DNA from: Fratercula arctica
Lineage: Eukaryota > Chordata > Aves > Charadriiformes > Alcidae
NCBI GenBank assembly: GCA_947846985.1
Contig: CANTUZ010000025.1
Location: 4,958,100 to 5,022,099 of the forward strand
DNA length: 64,000 nt
Direction: 5' to 3'
The notes below the pieces were generated by a model. It made no database searches, had not been told where the DNA came from, and worked only from the letters and a program-made list of their open reading frames with translations. Below, in pieces: positions 1 through 11,415 of this stretch. Numbering within the stretch: position 1 is the stretch's first letter; every line of letters begins with the position of its first letter. Made by a program: the position numbers and the translations under genes.

Positions 1-703
1 AAATGCTGAACACTAAGCTAGGTCATACATTAATCTTGTTTTACTATTTGTTCTCTTCTCTACATAATCCCATACACAATTAGAGAAATATGTTGTGTAA
101 GAGAAGCTATTTATGAGTTTGTCCTGCTTTATCCAGTATTTACCAGTGTCAGAAAATCTGGGGACTCCAAGTGTGTAATAACACAAGTACAATTTAGGAC
201 AGGTCAGACTGAAGGTTTGATTTAACTATGATCATAGTAAGAGAACATTCAGACAGCATCTCCCCCTCTGCTCCCCTGTTCTCTGCCAAGTCATTGCAGA
301 GACCCAACCTATATACTGTTTCAGAAAAAAAAGTATGAAAGAGATGAGGAAAACAGTCATTTCATTTCAATGTTAACAAAACCAGGTATCCATCCCTGGG
401 AGGGATGGACTCCTTAAGTAGCTTGCTAACTGCCACAATTCTCAGAAGGACTTAAACAGTAAATAATGTAATAATACGGAGAGATGGCTCTTGGTGGAGC
501 CTGTAAGAGTGGCACACCCAGTAATATCTTAGCTCAGAAGTGGGGATTTGGAAACAATCACAGACTCTTAGCTTTTAGTCAAATGAATGTTCTTTTAGTT
601 AGGATTAAACTTCTAGACAGACCTCTTGGTGTACTTTTAGAAAATAGAATTTTTCCTTCTGAACAAGAACAAAGAGCCACAGAAAGGTTACAAAGGTTCT
701 TGC
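1..703. other. Unassigned sequence at outer end of arm A
   Basis: I recognise no gene or repeat family here. The stretch is mirrored at 25966-26665 with many single-base indels. No reading frame is conserved between the two copies. Confidence 0.5.
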
Positions 704-1375
704 TGATGTCCCAAAAGCAGGGTCATTTACCCCGTGTGCAAGACACCAATGTCCACACAGAGTAGATTTATTTAAATCATTTCTGCAGAGATAGGTGGTA
801 GATGGTAATCCACAAGCTAGCATACCGGTCTGCAAACTCCTTGGAATATTTATAAAGTTCAAAAACACAGAAATACACACCCTTAATTATAATTATTGGT
901 TATACCTTGTCTTAACAGTTTTCTATTGTTTAGTACAGTCTCTCGCTTTCATTAAAGTTACAATGTCCTTTAATTGATGTGCAACATGCTCCAGCACTGT
1001 GGGGGGAAGGTAGCCAGTCTCTAATTGAGTTGGTGGTTGCGATCTCCCACTGCCGCCTTTACCTTTCCCCCAGTTACCTGCAAATCTTTGTTGACTTTAT
1101 GCTTCGTCCAGCAGCTGTCCGGCTTCAGCCGGTTTTGGTGCCTCCTGCTGAGGGATGTTCCCCTGTTATCAGCCTTCTGTTCTTCTTCAAGGGGATATTC
1201 ATTAGCAAGGCATTTATTGTTTATACCAATGTCCAGTTTCACAATGCCTTGTACCCTTTTTGTAGCTCTTTGCTCTTACTTAGTAAGAGATTCTACCTTC
1301 TAAAATACATTCTACCTTTTTAAAAGTACATTCTACCTTTTTAAAGTGCACCATTGTGAAGCAGGACTATGTCCT
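704..1375 (-). mobile_element. LTR, minus orientation, ERV family 1 (arm A)
   Basis: The reverse complement ends in a gggacatca-type terminus near 704 and resembles the segment at 4834-5262 over several hundred bases: the ggaggcacc start, the aactgggggaaagg block, an aaataaa-type signal and the tttgggaca end. Two related copies with a shared 3' terminus but no internal genes suggest solo LTRs. The 5' limit is uncertain. The mirror copy is at about 25290-25975. Confidence 0.6.
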
Positions 1376-1391
1376 TAGAAGAGGAACTAAA

Positions 1392-4300
1392 GACTGATAA
1401 AAAGTCTCCGGCCCTAGTAACTCCTTGACTATTACCCCCCTCTTAGTATTTCAGGTGGGTAGTGATGAAGTGGGTAGAAGGAGCCCAAAATCGATTAAAA
1501 GAGATTTTAGAGCCTTGGGGCGGCGGCTTAAGGGATCAGGAACGCAGTTGTGTTCTCCTCATATCCCCTTCAGTGGCAATCATGAATGAGGAAATTAACA
1601 GGAAGAGGCATAGGTCAACTCGTGGCTCCAGGACTGGTGTTTATTGGCAGGGCTTTGGGTTTTTTGATCATAGGCTTGCTATTATGAGTCACCTGACCTG
1701 CTGGTGGCAGGTGGGATGCACCTGTCCCAGAAGGGGAAAAGAATTTGGGGCAGGAGTTAGCAAGGCTCATTGACAGGGCTTTAAACTAGATATGAGGGGG
1801 GAAGGGGAGATAACTGGGCCCCGTCAGGAATAAAACCCAAGGGAAGCATGCCAGGGCTTGACGGCTGGTGGACTAGTGAGGACTCTCGCTCTGCCATTTC
1901 ATTTGAGAGAAGGGACAGACATTTAGAAATCATGGAAGCACCTGAGAAGGGTGAAAGGTGTTGGAATCGTTAGCACATCTGAAGTGCATCTATACCCAAT
2001 GCACGCAGTATGAGCAACAAACAGGGGGAGCTTGAAGCCATGATGCACCAGGAAAAATATGACATAGTGGCTATCACAGAAAACGTGGTGGGATGCCTCA
2101 CATGACTGGAGTGCCACATCGATGGCTACAAGCTCTTCAGGAGGGACGACAGGAAAGGAGAGGTGGTGGAGTGGCCCTGTATGTAGAGAATGCTATGAGA
2201 GCTCAGAAATCAAGTATAGTGATGATGGGTTGAGAGGTGTTTGGATCTAGGTTAAGGGCCAATAAAGCTGATATCGCTGTGGGAGTCTGCTATAGACCTC
2301 CCAACCCAAAGCAGTGAGGCGGATAAAGCTTTCTATAAGCAAGCTGGGGGAAATCTTGCGGTCACTTGCCGTTGTTCTTGTGGGGGACTTCTAACCTCCC
2401 GCGAGTATCTGCTGGAATACAACACAGCAGAGAGGGAACAATCCAGGAGGTTCCTGGAATGTGTGGAGGATAACTTCCTCACACAGCTGGTAGTGAGTCG
2501 ACAGGGAAGGTGCCCTCTGGACCTGCTTCTTGTGAACAGGGAAGAAATTGTGGGGGAAGTAAAGGTTGGTGGCCATCTTAGGGCACAGTGATCATGAGAT
2601 GACGAGTTTCGATTCTTGGAGAAACAAGGAGAGGGGGTTTAGTTAAAACTGCCACCTTAGACTTCCGGAGGGCAAACTTTGACCATGTTCAGAAAGCTGC
2701 CGGACAAAAATCCCTTGGGAGGCGCCACTGAAGGATATAGGAGCCCAGGAAGGCTGGACATACTTCAAGAGAGAAGCCTTAAAGGCACAGGAGGAGGCTG
2801 TCCCCGTGTGCGAAAAACAAGTAGGCGGGGAAGGAGACAGACCTGGCTAAATAGGGACCTTTGGCTGGACCTCAAGAACAAAAGGAGAGTCCGATGACCG
2901 TTGGAAGAGGGGGCGGGTTTTCATCATGAAGACTATAAGGAGTAGTGAAGCTATGCAGGGAGAAAATTAGGAGAGCCAAAGCGCAGCTAGAGCTCAAACC
3001 TAGCTACAGCTGTTAAGGATAACAAAAATGTTTCTAGAAATTCATTAACAACAAAAGGAGGATAGGGAAACTCTCTCCCTCCCTTATTGGATGCAGAGGG
3101 AAACAGTCACAAAGGATGAGGAAAAGGCTGAGGTGCTCAATGCCTACTTTGCCTCAGTCTTTAGCAGTGGAACTGGCTGTTCCCTGGGCACCCAGCCTCA
3201 TGAGCTAGGAGACAGGGAGGGGAAGCTGAATGAGGTCATCACAATTAAAGAGGAAGTGATCAGTGACCTGCTACACGCTTGGATGCGCACAAGTCTATGG
3301 GACCGGATGGGTTACATCCAAGAGTGCTGAAAGAGTTAGCAGACGTTGCTCGCCAAGCCAACTTTTCCATTATCCTACCCTGAAGTCATGGCTAACTGGG
3401 GAGGTCCCACTGGAATGGAGGGTAGCAAATGTAGCACCCATCTACAAAAAAGGCAGAAAGGAGGATCCGGGAAAACTATAGACCTGTCAGTCTTGACTCG
3501 GTACCAGGCGAAGGTCATGGAGCAGATCATCTTGAGTGCCATTACAAGTCATATAATGGGACAAGCAGGGGATCAGGCCTAGTCAGCATGGATTTACGAA
3601 AGGCAGGTCCTGCCTGACGAACCTGATCTCCTTCTATGACAGATGACCCGATTATTGGACGAGGGAAAGGCTGTGGACATTGTCTACCTAGACTTTCAAA
3701 AAGCATTTGACACTGTTGCCATAGAATTCTCATGGAAAAAACTGGCTGCTCATGGCCTGGATGAGCATACGATCTGCTGGATCAAGCACTGGCTGGATGG
3801 ACGGTCCCAAAGAGTGGTGGTCAATGGAGTTAAATCCAGCTGGCAGCCGGTCACAAGTGGTATCCCTCAGGGCTCAGTGTTGGGACCATTTCTGTTTAAC
3901 ATCTTTATTGATGACCTTGATAAGGACATAGAGTGTATACTCAGCAGTTTGCAGATGACACGAAGCTAAGTGGGAGTGTTGATCTGCAATGAGGATAGGG
4001 AGGCTCTCAGAGAGACTTGGATAGATTGGATCGATGGGCCAATGCTAAGGAATGTGCTTCAACAAGGCCAAGTGCCAGGTCCTGCACTTGGGCACAACAA
4101 CCCCACGCATCGCTACAGGCCTGGGAAGAGTGGCTGGAGAGCTGCCTGGCGAAAAGGGACCTGGGGGTTCTAATTGACAAGCGGCTGAACATGAGCCAGC
4201 AGTGTGCCCAGGTGGCCAGAAAGCCAATGGCATCCTGGCTTGTATTAGAAAGAGTGTGACCAGCAGAGAAGTAGGGAGGTGATTGTCCCCCTGTACTCAA

Positions 4301-4828
4301 CACTGGTGAGGCCAACACCTTGAGTATTGTGTCCAGTTCTGGGCACCTCAATACGAGAGAGATATCAAGGTGCTGGAGCGAGCGCAGAGGAGGGCAACGA
4401 AGCTGATGAAGGGCATGGAGATAAATCTATGAGGAGCGACTGAAGGAGCTGGAAACTGTTTAGTTTGAGGAAGAGGAGGCTGAGGGGAGACCTCATCCCT
4501 CTCTACAACTACTTGAAAGGACATTGTGGAGAGGTTGGTGCTGGTCTCTTTCTCACAGGTAATTAGCGATAGAACAAGAGGAATGGGTTAAAGCTGCAGC
4601 AGGGTAGGTTTAGGCTGGACATTAGGAACAAATTCTTCCCAGAAAGAGTGGTCAGACACTGGAATAGGCTGCCCAGGAGGTGGTGGAGTCACCATCCTGA
4701 ATGTGTTTGACTCGTTTAGATGTGGTTGTTAAGGGATATGGTGTAGGGGAGAACTTTGTAGAGTGGAGTTGATAGTTGACTCGATATCCCAAGGGTCTCT
4801 TCCAACCTAAATGATTCTATGATTCTAC
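1392..4828 (+). mobile_element. CR1 LINE, long degenerate copy (arm A)
   Basis: This CR1 non-LTR retrotransposon is decayed. It begins within the ORF1 esterase-like region (1392-1775). Endonuclease-like sequence follows (about 2000-2600) and then reverse transcriptase (about 3100-4000), where the conserved [10 protein letters not shown] block is readable at 3643-3969. It ends in the CR1 terminus with tgattctatgattcta at about 4828. Frameshifts and stops break every domain. The arm B copy at 21815-25270 is better preserved in RT. The 3' end abuts an LTR that starts at 4834. Confidence 0.9.
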
Positions 4829-4833
4829 CCCAG

Positions 4834-5262
4834 GAGGCACCGAAAGCTGGATAATTGCTAAAGCAGCAGTCAGCAAAGATTGCGGTAACTGGGGGAAAGG
4901 TAAAGGGGCAGGGGGAGATAGCAATCACCGACTCAATAGAGACTGAGCAGACTTACCCCCCCCCCCCCCATTACAGCATGCGCACATCAATCAAAAGACA
5001 CTGTAGCTTTAAATGAAAGCAAGGGATAATACTAACCAATAGGAATTGTTAAAGATAAGGTACTAACCAATTATTTATAACTAAAGGTGTGATTTCTGTG
5101 TTTGAATCGTATAAGTATACCGTAGATTTTGTGAACCGCTGTGCTAGCTTTGTGAATTACCACCTAGCACCCATAATTGCGCAAATATGGGATAAATAAA
5201 TGCCTCTTTTCTGTGTGCCATTGTCTCTTGCACACCAGGTAAACAATCCCACTTTTGGGACA
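4834..5262 (+). mobile_element. LTR, plus orientation, ERV family 1 (arm A)
   Basis: This is homologous to the LTR at 704-1375 but in the opposite orientation. It starts inside the shared ggaggcaccgaaagc block, so its 5' part is missing. It carries a run of 14 C near 4959, a gataaataaatgcc polyadenylation-like stretch at about 5190, and the shared terminal tttgggacaaca. The 5' sides of both LTRs face the CR1 between them, so the pair does not represent one provirus. The mirror copy is at 21370-21812. Confidence 0.6.
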
Positions 5263-5269
5263 ACACTCT

Positions 5270-5537
5270 CAAATCACAGAATCACAGAATGGTAGGGTTT
5301 GGAAGGGACCTCTGGAGATCATCTAGTCAACCCCCCTGCCAGATGCAGGTTCACCCAGAGCAGGTTGCACAGGAACGCATCCAGGCGGGTTTTGAATGTC
5401 TCCAGAGATGGAGACCCACCACCTCTCCTGGGCAGCCTGTTCCAGTGCTCTGCCAACCCTCAAAGTAAAGAAGTTCCTCCTCATGTTTAGGTGGAACTTC
5501 CTATGTTCCAGTTTGTGCCCATTACCTCTCTGTCCTT
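5270..5537 (-). mobile_element. CR1 3' fragment, minus (arm A)
   Basis: On the plus strand this reads as a reversed CR1 tail: tcacagaatggtagggtttg, then gggacctctggagatcatct and on to tgtgcccattacctct. The homologous coding strand is the C-terminal end of ORF2. It is 5'-truncated, as is usual for CR1. The mirror copy is at 21093-21362. Confidence 0.9.
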
Positions 5538-5859
5538 AAATATTAATTTTACACCACACCAGAGTATTAGAAAGTTCAGGTTTACACACAGTTTTGGACT
5601 GTCATTGGCTAAGTTATTTGACAGTTCCTTATATTCTTATTTCGTAACTTGGCCTGTAAAATTTTGCTCCAAGTATGAATGGTATTAACTCATAATCTAG
5701 AAATATTTTTTCTCCTTAGGTGTTTGTAGATTTTAAAATTATTGTAACAAAAATAAAGAAAAAAAAGTTATTTTATGGCCTTGATACAATACAGGGTAGA
5801 ATAATGAATGTTAACTTCATATATTTCACTGTGATTCTGTGAATACATGCTCCAAAATA
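5538..5859. other. Unassigned AT-rich stretch (arm A)
   Basis: I see no gene or named repeat here. The stretch is mirrored in arm B at about 20765-21092. Confidence 0.5.
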
Positions 5860-7130
5860 TAAAATGAGTACAGATGCAAAGCACAGCACCATATGGGTGT
5901 GACGGAGGTACCTGCTCTGAGTGAGTGAACAGTACTTTGGTTCAAGCACCACTGACAAGTAGGCCTGACTGAAATCAGCCTTGCTGTGCAAAACCATGAG
6001 CCTGTGGTAGGCCATATCAGGGACTAAGGAATCTAGGCATGTCTTATCAGGAGCTAACAGTACCAGCCTGAGCTGGGACTAGACAAAACTATAACTGCTA
6101 CAGCTGCACAGCTGTGCATACACCAAAGAGGGGTTTGACTATGAGTCAGTCAATGCTATAAATATTTGTAGCCCCCTCAAGCCCATTGAGCTCTCCTGTA
6201 TGGCAGCAGGCTGCACGGCAGTGATCTCCCCCTTGAGCAGGGATGCCTCTCAATGTTACTCCTCGAGGTAACATTAGACCTAAAAAGTATATTGTATGCT
6301 AGCGTAATTTATATATAGCCAGCTTAGCTTAATTATTAGAAGTATAGTAAGTAGTAGAGTGTTTGACCGCTGTCTAAATCATCATCTAAATCATTGTCTA
6401 ATCACAATCTAAATTATCCACTATCTAAATTATCTTTTAAATCATCATTTAAAACATTGTCAGATCATTGTTAAATCACTGTTTAACTAGAATTCAATTA
6501 TTGCTTAATTGCCATTTGATTACCATTTGATTTTTTCTTTCAGCACAAGAAGGACATGGACCTGTTGGATCGGGTCCAGAGGAGGGCCACGAAGATGATC
6601 AGAGGGATGGAGCACCTCTCCTATGAAGACAGGCTGAGAGAGTTGGGTTGTTCAAGCCTGGAGAAGAGAAGGCTCCGGGGAGACCTTATAGTGGCCTACC
6701 TGAAGGGGGCCTACAAGAAAGCTGGGGAGGGACTGTTTGCAAGGGCATGTAGGGATAGGACAAGGGGCAATGGTTTTAAACTAGAGCAGGACAGGTGTTA
6801 GATTAGACATTAGGAAGAAGTTCTTTACAATGAGGGTGGTGAGGCCATTGGAAACAGGTTGCCCAGAGAGGTGGTGGAGGCCCCATCCCTGGAGACATTC
6901 AAGGCCAGGCCTGATGAGGCTCTGAGCATCTGATCTAGTTTGAAAGATGTCCCTGCTTACTGCAGGGGGGTTGGACTAGATGACCTTTAAAGGTCCCTTC
7001 CAACCCAACACGTTCTTTGATTCTACGATTCTATGATTTTCATTCAATCATCGATTAATTACCATTTGATCATCATTTGATCATTAATAAAACCCTTTTA
7101 GTTAAACCCCTAATGATGACTTCTCTTAAA
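5860..7130 (+). mobile_element. LTR-like element with AT-rich repeat block, split by CR1 (arm A)
   Basis: It contains a TATA-like gctataaatattt at about 6158, the phrase ccttgagcagggatgcctct (about 6232) and ctcctcgaggt, which I recall from avian ERV LTRs. A degenerate repeat of taaatcatcat and catttgatcat units follows at about 6370-6540. After the CR1 insertion the repeat resumes at 7041-7100 and ends in taataaaacccttttag, a polyadenylation-like signal. Both edges are uncertain. The mirror copy is at about 19500-20765. Confidence 0.45.
6546..7040 (+). mobile_element. CR1 3' fragment inserted in LTR-like repeat block (arm A)
   Basis: This is the C-terminal ORF2 region (readable motif [11 protein letters not shown] at 6556-6801) plus the 3' UTR ending tctacgattctatgatt. 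The degenerate TAAATCAT-type repeat lies on both sides, so the CR1 inserted into it. The mirror copy is at 19590-20079 on minus. Confidence 0.9.
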
Positions 7131-7386
7131 AAATTTACCTGCGACAAAGGGCTGCTATGAAGGAAGTTAATTCCATCCCAGCCAGACCCAGTGCGCTATC
7201 AAAAATTATCAAGATGACTGTGGTATCGTCTAAGCTTTTCAGAAAGTTATGTCACAGACAAGAGTGTTTGTCCACCTAATGACTGTGTATATAAACTGGC
7301 AAGAATTGGAAGAAATTTCTTGAAAACAATGTTGTTTGCCATTTTAAAAGATGATTTGGCTTCAGATTAACTTCTTGATGACATAT
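7131..7386 (-). other. Possible start of a minus-strand ERV LTR
   Basis: The reverse complement of about 7145-7195 contains ggctgggatggaattaac and cttccttcatagcagccc, which resemble the 5' start of a common avian ERV LTR as I remember it. Nothing else is recognised before the CR1 tail at 7387. The mirror is at about 19244-19500. Confidence 0.3.
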
Positions 7387-7828
7387 TTCATAGAATCATA
7401 GAATGGTTTAGGTTGGAAGGGACCTTAAAGATCATCTAGTTCCAACCCCCTGCCATGGGCAGGGACACCTCCCACTAGACCAGGGCTGCTCAAAGCCCCA
7501 TCCAACCTCGTCTTGAACACTTCCAGGGATGGGGCATCCACAACTTCCTGGGCAACCTGTTTCCACTGCCTCACCACCCTCACAGTAAAGAATTTCTTCC
7601 TGATACCCAATCTAAATCTCCCCTCTTTCAGTTTAAAACCATTACCCCTCATCCTATCACTACATGCCCTTGTAAGAAGTCCCTCTCTAGCTTTCTTGGA
7701 GGCACAATTCAGATACTGGAAGGCTGCTATAAGGTCTCCCCGGAGCTTCTCTTCTCCAGGCTGAACCACCCAACTCTCTCAGCCTGTCTTCATAGCATAG
7801 GTGCTCCACCCCTCTGATCATCTTCCCA
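7387..7828 (-). mobile_element. CR1 3' fragment, minus (arm A)
   Basis: It starts on plus with catagaatcatagaatggtt, the reversed CR1 terminus. It then covers the reversed C-terminal ORF2 region, whose coding sense at 7425-7769 contains EKLRGDLIAAFQYL and RKKFFTVRVVRQW. It is 5'-truncated at about 7828. The mirror copy is at 18803-19243 on plus. Confidence 0.9.
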
Positions 7829-8634
7829 TTTGTTGCTTATCAGCAGTTTGATAAGCAATCTCATAAAGTCTTCAGCTTTTGTAAATACTTAAGTACCCTC
7901 CTCCTGAAATTGGAGTTTGTATCTTCTCAGTTATATGTAATTACAAATAATAACCTATGTTCCCTACATGGGGTGATGATGGCATTTGGAACTGGTTTCT
8001 CTTTTTTTGGAAGTGAAAAGTATGGCAACAGCAAATAGCCTCTTTATGTTCTGCAGCACAAAAATGCTAATATAAGTACAAAACTAATTAAGGATAATAT
8101 CATAAAATATTTTAGAAAAAACAATTTGCTATTTATGTATTTGAGCAGTATATTATTGGATCATACTGGGTGGGAGACTACTCTGATTTAGAAGTAAGTT
8201 ACCATTTAGTCATGGTAAAGTTTTGAAATTGTCTAAATCTCATAAAAATCAAGAGAACTCAGGCTGCTAAATTGCTTAGATCCTTTAGAGGCTGTTAGCC
8301 TCCATCTTCAATGAAAGAAATTAAAGCAATCCTGATAATTACAGACTGCTAAATTTTAGTGGGAAACTTTTTTTTTTTTTGAGTGCTTCCTATACCAATC
8401 TACAAGTGTTTATAAGATGATCTGGCAAAACTTTTACAATTCTGACAAAGTGTTTATAGATTAGTGTTTAAGACTAGACCTCAAATTGGTCTTTGGTAAA
8501 GTTTAAAGCCCTACAGATCTTCCATGTTAGGGGAAAAATATATTGTGCTTGATCCAACAGCACAAGAGAAGTGAGGTTGCTGCAGCTCTGTGCACCCGAG
8601 TCCCACCAGTATAAAGGCTGAAGATGTATTTCCC
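7829..8634. other. Unassigned stretch (arm A)
   Basis: AT-rich, with a T run near 8370. No gene or known repeat is recognised. It is mirrored at 18001-18802. Confidence 0.5.
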
Positions 8635-8850
8635 AGTAGGCACATGCACACAGAGCACACATATACACCACGTATATACATATATACACAGCCAACCACA
8701 CAGATAACACAGACAGACACACACAACATGCACACAACCACAGATCGCATCAATGGCCTCATCTCACTCCCTCTCTGGATGAACATAATGGAGGTCCACT
8801 AGTGAGAATAGATAAATAAATATATGCATGCACGCACACACACATGCATA
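8635..8850. repeat. CA/CACATA-rich simple repeat (arm A)
   Basis: Imperfect cacacata and acacac runs fill 8640-8735 and recur at 8826-8850. Reading frames through it give low-complexity Cys/Val-rich or His/Thr-rich peptides that I do not regard as genes. The mirror is at 17766-18000. Confidence 0.85.
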
Positions 8851-10237
8851 CAAGGGGATACCATCAGGAGAGCTGAAAGTAAGCCAAGGGTTGGCATGGC
8901 ATCACTGAGGGTGGCAATGCTAATGGGAGCATTTACTCTGCTCCACAGAGCACTGAGGGCTTATGAGCACATCTGAAATGCTTGTACACCAATGCATGCA
9001 GTATGAGAAACAAAAAGGATGAAACTGGAAGTGTTGTTCAGTTCCCAGAGCTACGATATCATTGGTATTAGACTTGGTGGAATGAGTCCCACGACTGGAG
9101 TGCTGGGATGGAGGGCTACAGGCTGTTCAGGAGGGATAGGCAGGGCAGGCGAGGTGGAAGAGTCGCACTGTATGTAAGGGAAAGGTTTGACTTTACAGCC
9201 CTTACAGTTAGGGATGATGTAGTGAGAGCCTCTGGGTGAGGATTAGGGGATGGAAAACATAGGAGATGTTGTAGTGGGTGTCTACTACCGATCACCCAGC
9301 CAGGATGTTAGCAATGATGAGTTATATATAGGCAATCTCTGGATCGGTAGCCCTTGTCTTGTGAGATATTCCAACTTCCCAGGCATCAACTGGGAATACC
9401 ATACTGCTGTGACAAGCAAGTCTGTGAAATTCCTGAAGTATGTGGGAGATGATAACTTCTTGTCACAAGTGCTCAGAGAGCCTACTAGGAAAGATGCCCT
9501 CACTAGACTTGTTGTTTGTAAATAGAGAAGGACTCGTGGGAGATGTGATGGTAGGTGGCTGTCTTGGTGGCAGTGATCATGAAATGGTTGAGTTTAAAAT
9601 TTTCAGTGTAATGAGATAAAAGGACAGCAGAGTTGCTATCCTGGATTTCAAGAGAGCAAACTTTAAGTTACTTGGGGAGCTACTTAGCAGTGTCCCCTGG
9701 GAATCAGCTTTTGAGGGCTTAGGGGTCCATGAGTGCTGGTCAGTTTTAAGAACCACCTTTTAAAAGCACAGGAGCAGGCAATCCCATTGTGTCACAAGTC
9801 AAGCAAGCGGGGCAGAAGACTAGCTTGGCTGAACAGGGAACTCCTCATGGAGCTCAGGAGGAAAAAGAAGCTGTATGATCTCTAGATGTGAGGTCAGGCT
9901 TTGCAGGAAGATTACAGAGCTGTGGTTCGTACGTGCAGGGAGAAGACACGAAAGGCCAAAGACCCAGGTAACTACAGACCTGTTAGTCTAACCTCAGTTC
10001 CTGGAAAAATTATGGAGAAGATCATACTGGGTGCTACTGAAAGGCATTTAAAGGACAATGTAATCATCAGGCACGGTCAACATGGGTTCACAACAGGGAA
10101 AGTCCTGTCTAATTAATTTATATCCTTCTACGATTAGATCACCTGCCTAGTGGATGAAGGGAAGGCGGTGGATGTAGTTTTCCTGGATTTAGTAAGGCTT
10201 TTGATACTGTCCCTCACAGCATCCTTCTGGACAAGTT
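8851..10237 (+). mobile_element. CR1 LINE 5' half of ORF2, 3' part replaced by ERV (arm A)
   Basis: The endonuclease region is readable in pieces: VVGVYYRSPSQDV near 9265 and a DNFLSQVLREPTRKDAL block at 9430-9500. The start of RT follows: [20 protein letters not shown] at about 9960-10020, then GKAVDVVFLD and AFDTVPHS up to about 10230. It then switches abruptly to the ERV repeat. A single extra base near 9502 breaks the frame in this arm, while arm B lacks it. The mirror is at 16376-17765. Confidence 0.9.
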
Positions 10238-10447
10238 GTCCAACCATGAATGGTGTGTGAGAGTAGCTTGTGCCGGTGCAGGCGGGGGAGTAGCTTTTGC
10301 CGCAAGCTGCAGAGTGGCCTGTGCTGGTACAGGCTGCGGAGTAACTTGTGCCGGTGCAGGCAGTGGAGTAACTTGTGCTGGTATGGGCAGGGGAGTGGCT
10401 TGTGGTGGTATGGGCTGCGTAGGGGCTTGTGGGGTTTGAGTGGCAGC
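10238..10447 (-). mobile_element. ERV Pro/Ala/Gln-rich coding repeat (arm A)
   Basis: The minus strand encodes imperfect PAQATP / PAPAQVTP units (about 8 residues), preceded by MTYAAATQTPQAPTQ, in the frame spanning 10214-10459. The units follow the leader reading frame of the Lys-primed ERV. The repeat stops at the junction with CR1 RT. The cysteine- and glycine-rich frames on the plus strand are antisense artefacts. The mirror is at 16161-16375. Confidence 0.7.
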
Positions 10448-10988
10448 AGCATATGTCATATTATACCTACTCCTGAAACGATCTTAATAAGAAACCACCC
10501 CTGCAACACATTCAGGAAAATCGACAATAAAATCATGATTTTAAGACAGTAACATTCAGGTTCAAAACAGTCCAAAAGATTTCCATCCCCTAGCTCTGAT
10601 GGTGTCACTTTGGCATAAGCATTAAAGGGTGAAGTAAATTTTCCCCAGGTAAAATTGAAAGTGTAATTAGTAATAGAATTCATCACGTGATGCCTGAGAT
10701 ATACAGGTAGAACTGTTATCCAAGTAACCATATTATACATCTGTATTCTGAACCACACCAAAATAGCATGTTTAAACCACCACATACAAACACAAAGAGC
10801 AAATAAACCATGCAACACATTTGGCAGGTTAAGCAGTGTTGCATCAATTAACTTCAAACAAAGCTCTCTAAAGCATGATATAACATTTCACTTAAGAACA
10901 ACATGGTGTGAGCTGTCTGTTTTGATTTCTGAGTAATCTGGAATTCTAACTATTCAGGCAATCAGAGCCCAGGTTAAGCTCCGCTCGA
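10448..10988 (-). CDS. ERV leader-region reading frame downstream of PBS (arm A)
   Basis: The minus strand has an open frame of about 130 codons (10456-10857) beginning about 130 bp past the primer binding site. It has two hydrophobic segments (around LFALCVCMWW and ILLSIFLNVLQGWFLI) and two potential N-glycosylation sites (NYT, NFT). I do not recognise a family. No ATG is evident at its upstream end, so the start is uncertain. In this arm a one-base difference near 10480 takes it out of frame with the downstream Pro/Gln repeat, while arm B is frameshifted elsewhere. It could be a relic of a membrane-associated leader protein. Confidence 0.45.
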
Positions 10989-11006
10989 GCCCCATGTTGG
11001 GCGCCA
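10989..11006 (-). promoter_or_regulatory. Retroviral primer binding site, tRNA-Lys type (arm A)
   Basis: The minus strand reads TGGCGCCCAACATGGGGC, one base from the tRNA-Lys1,2 site TGGCGCCCAACGTGGGGC as I remember it. It lies 7 bp past an LTR end in cacgaca. The mirror is at 15611-15628. Confidence 0.85.
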
Positions 11007-11013
11007 ATAAATC

Positions 11014-11415
11014 TGTCGTGATTTGGGCCAGACTGGCCACTGAGATGAATGACAGATGCTCTCCCCCACCTCTCTCTCCAAGGAGAGGAGGGAGGGAGAG
11101 AAAGAGATTTATGAGTTCAGAAGAAACTAAACTATTTTAATGAAAATATTAATAATAAAATAATAAAAAGAAAACAATGAAATAGATACAATATATACGA
11201 AACAGTATCAAGCTCCCAGGATGACAATCATGTCACCAGCAGGCACTGGGAAAGTCCAGACTGGAGTCAGCAATGGATGGGAACTGGATTCCGGATCTGG
11301 AGTCAGGAATGCATGGATTGGGATTAAAGGCAGGTGAACAGACAGAGTCCTCCTCGGACACCAGTCACTGAAGAATGACAGGGCTGACTGCCACTATTGT
11401 ATCACGTTTTCATTT
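11014..11415 (-). mobile_element. 5' LTR (3' portion) of Lys-primed ERV (arm A)
   Basis: In coding sense the segment ends caaatcacgaca just before the primer site. It contains an AT-rich block (ttattattttattattaa) and a ctctccctccctcctctcc tract. The last CA at 11014 is the LTR terminus. The 5' end could not be placed: the next 700 bp carries no terminus I recognise. The mirror is at 15205-15603. Confidence 0.65.

Noticed and set aside
8474..8850. Cys/Val-rich or His/Thr-rich small proteins
   Set aside because: They are translations of a CA/TG simple repeat and appear in several frames at once.
10236..10439. Regular short repeats that might suggest a CRISPR-like array or a glycine/cysteine-rich gene
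   Set aside because: The repeats are contiguous, imperfect and coding on the opposite strand (Pro/Ala/Gln units). There are no spacers, and the context is a vertebrate ERV.
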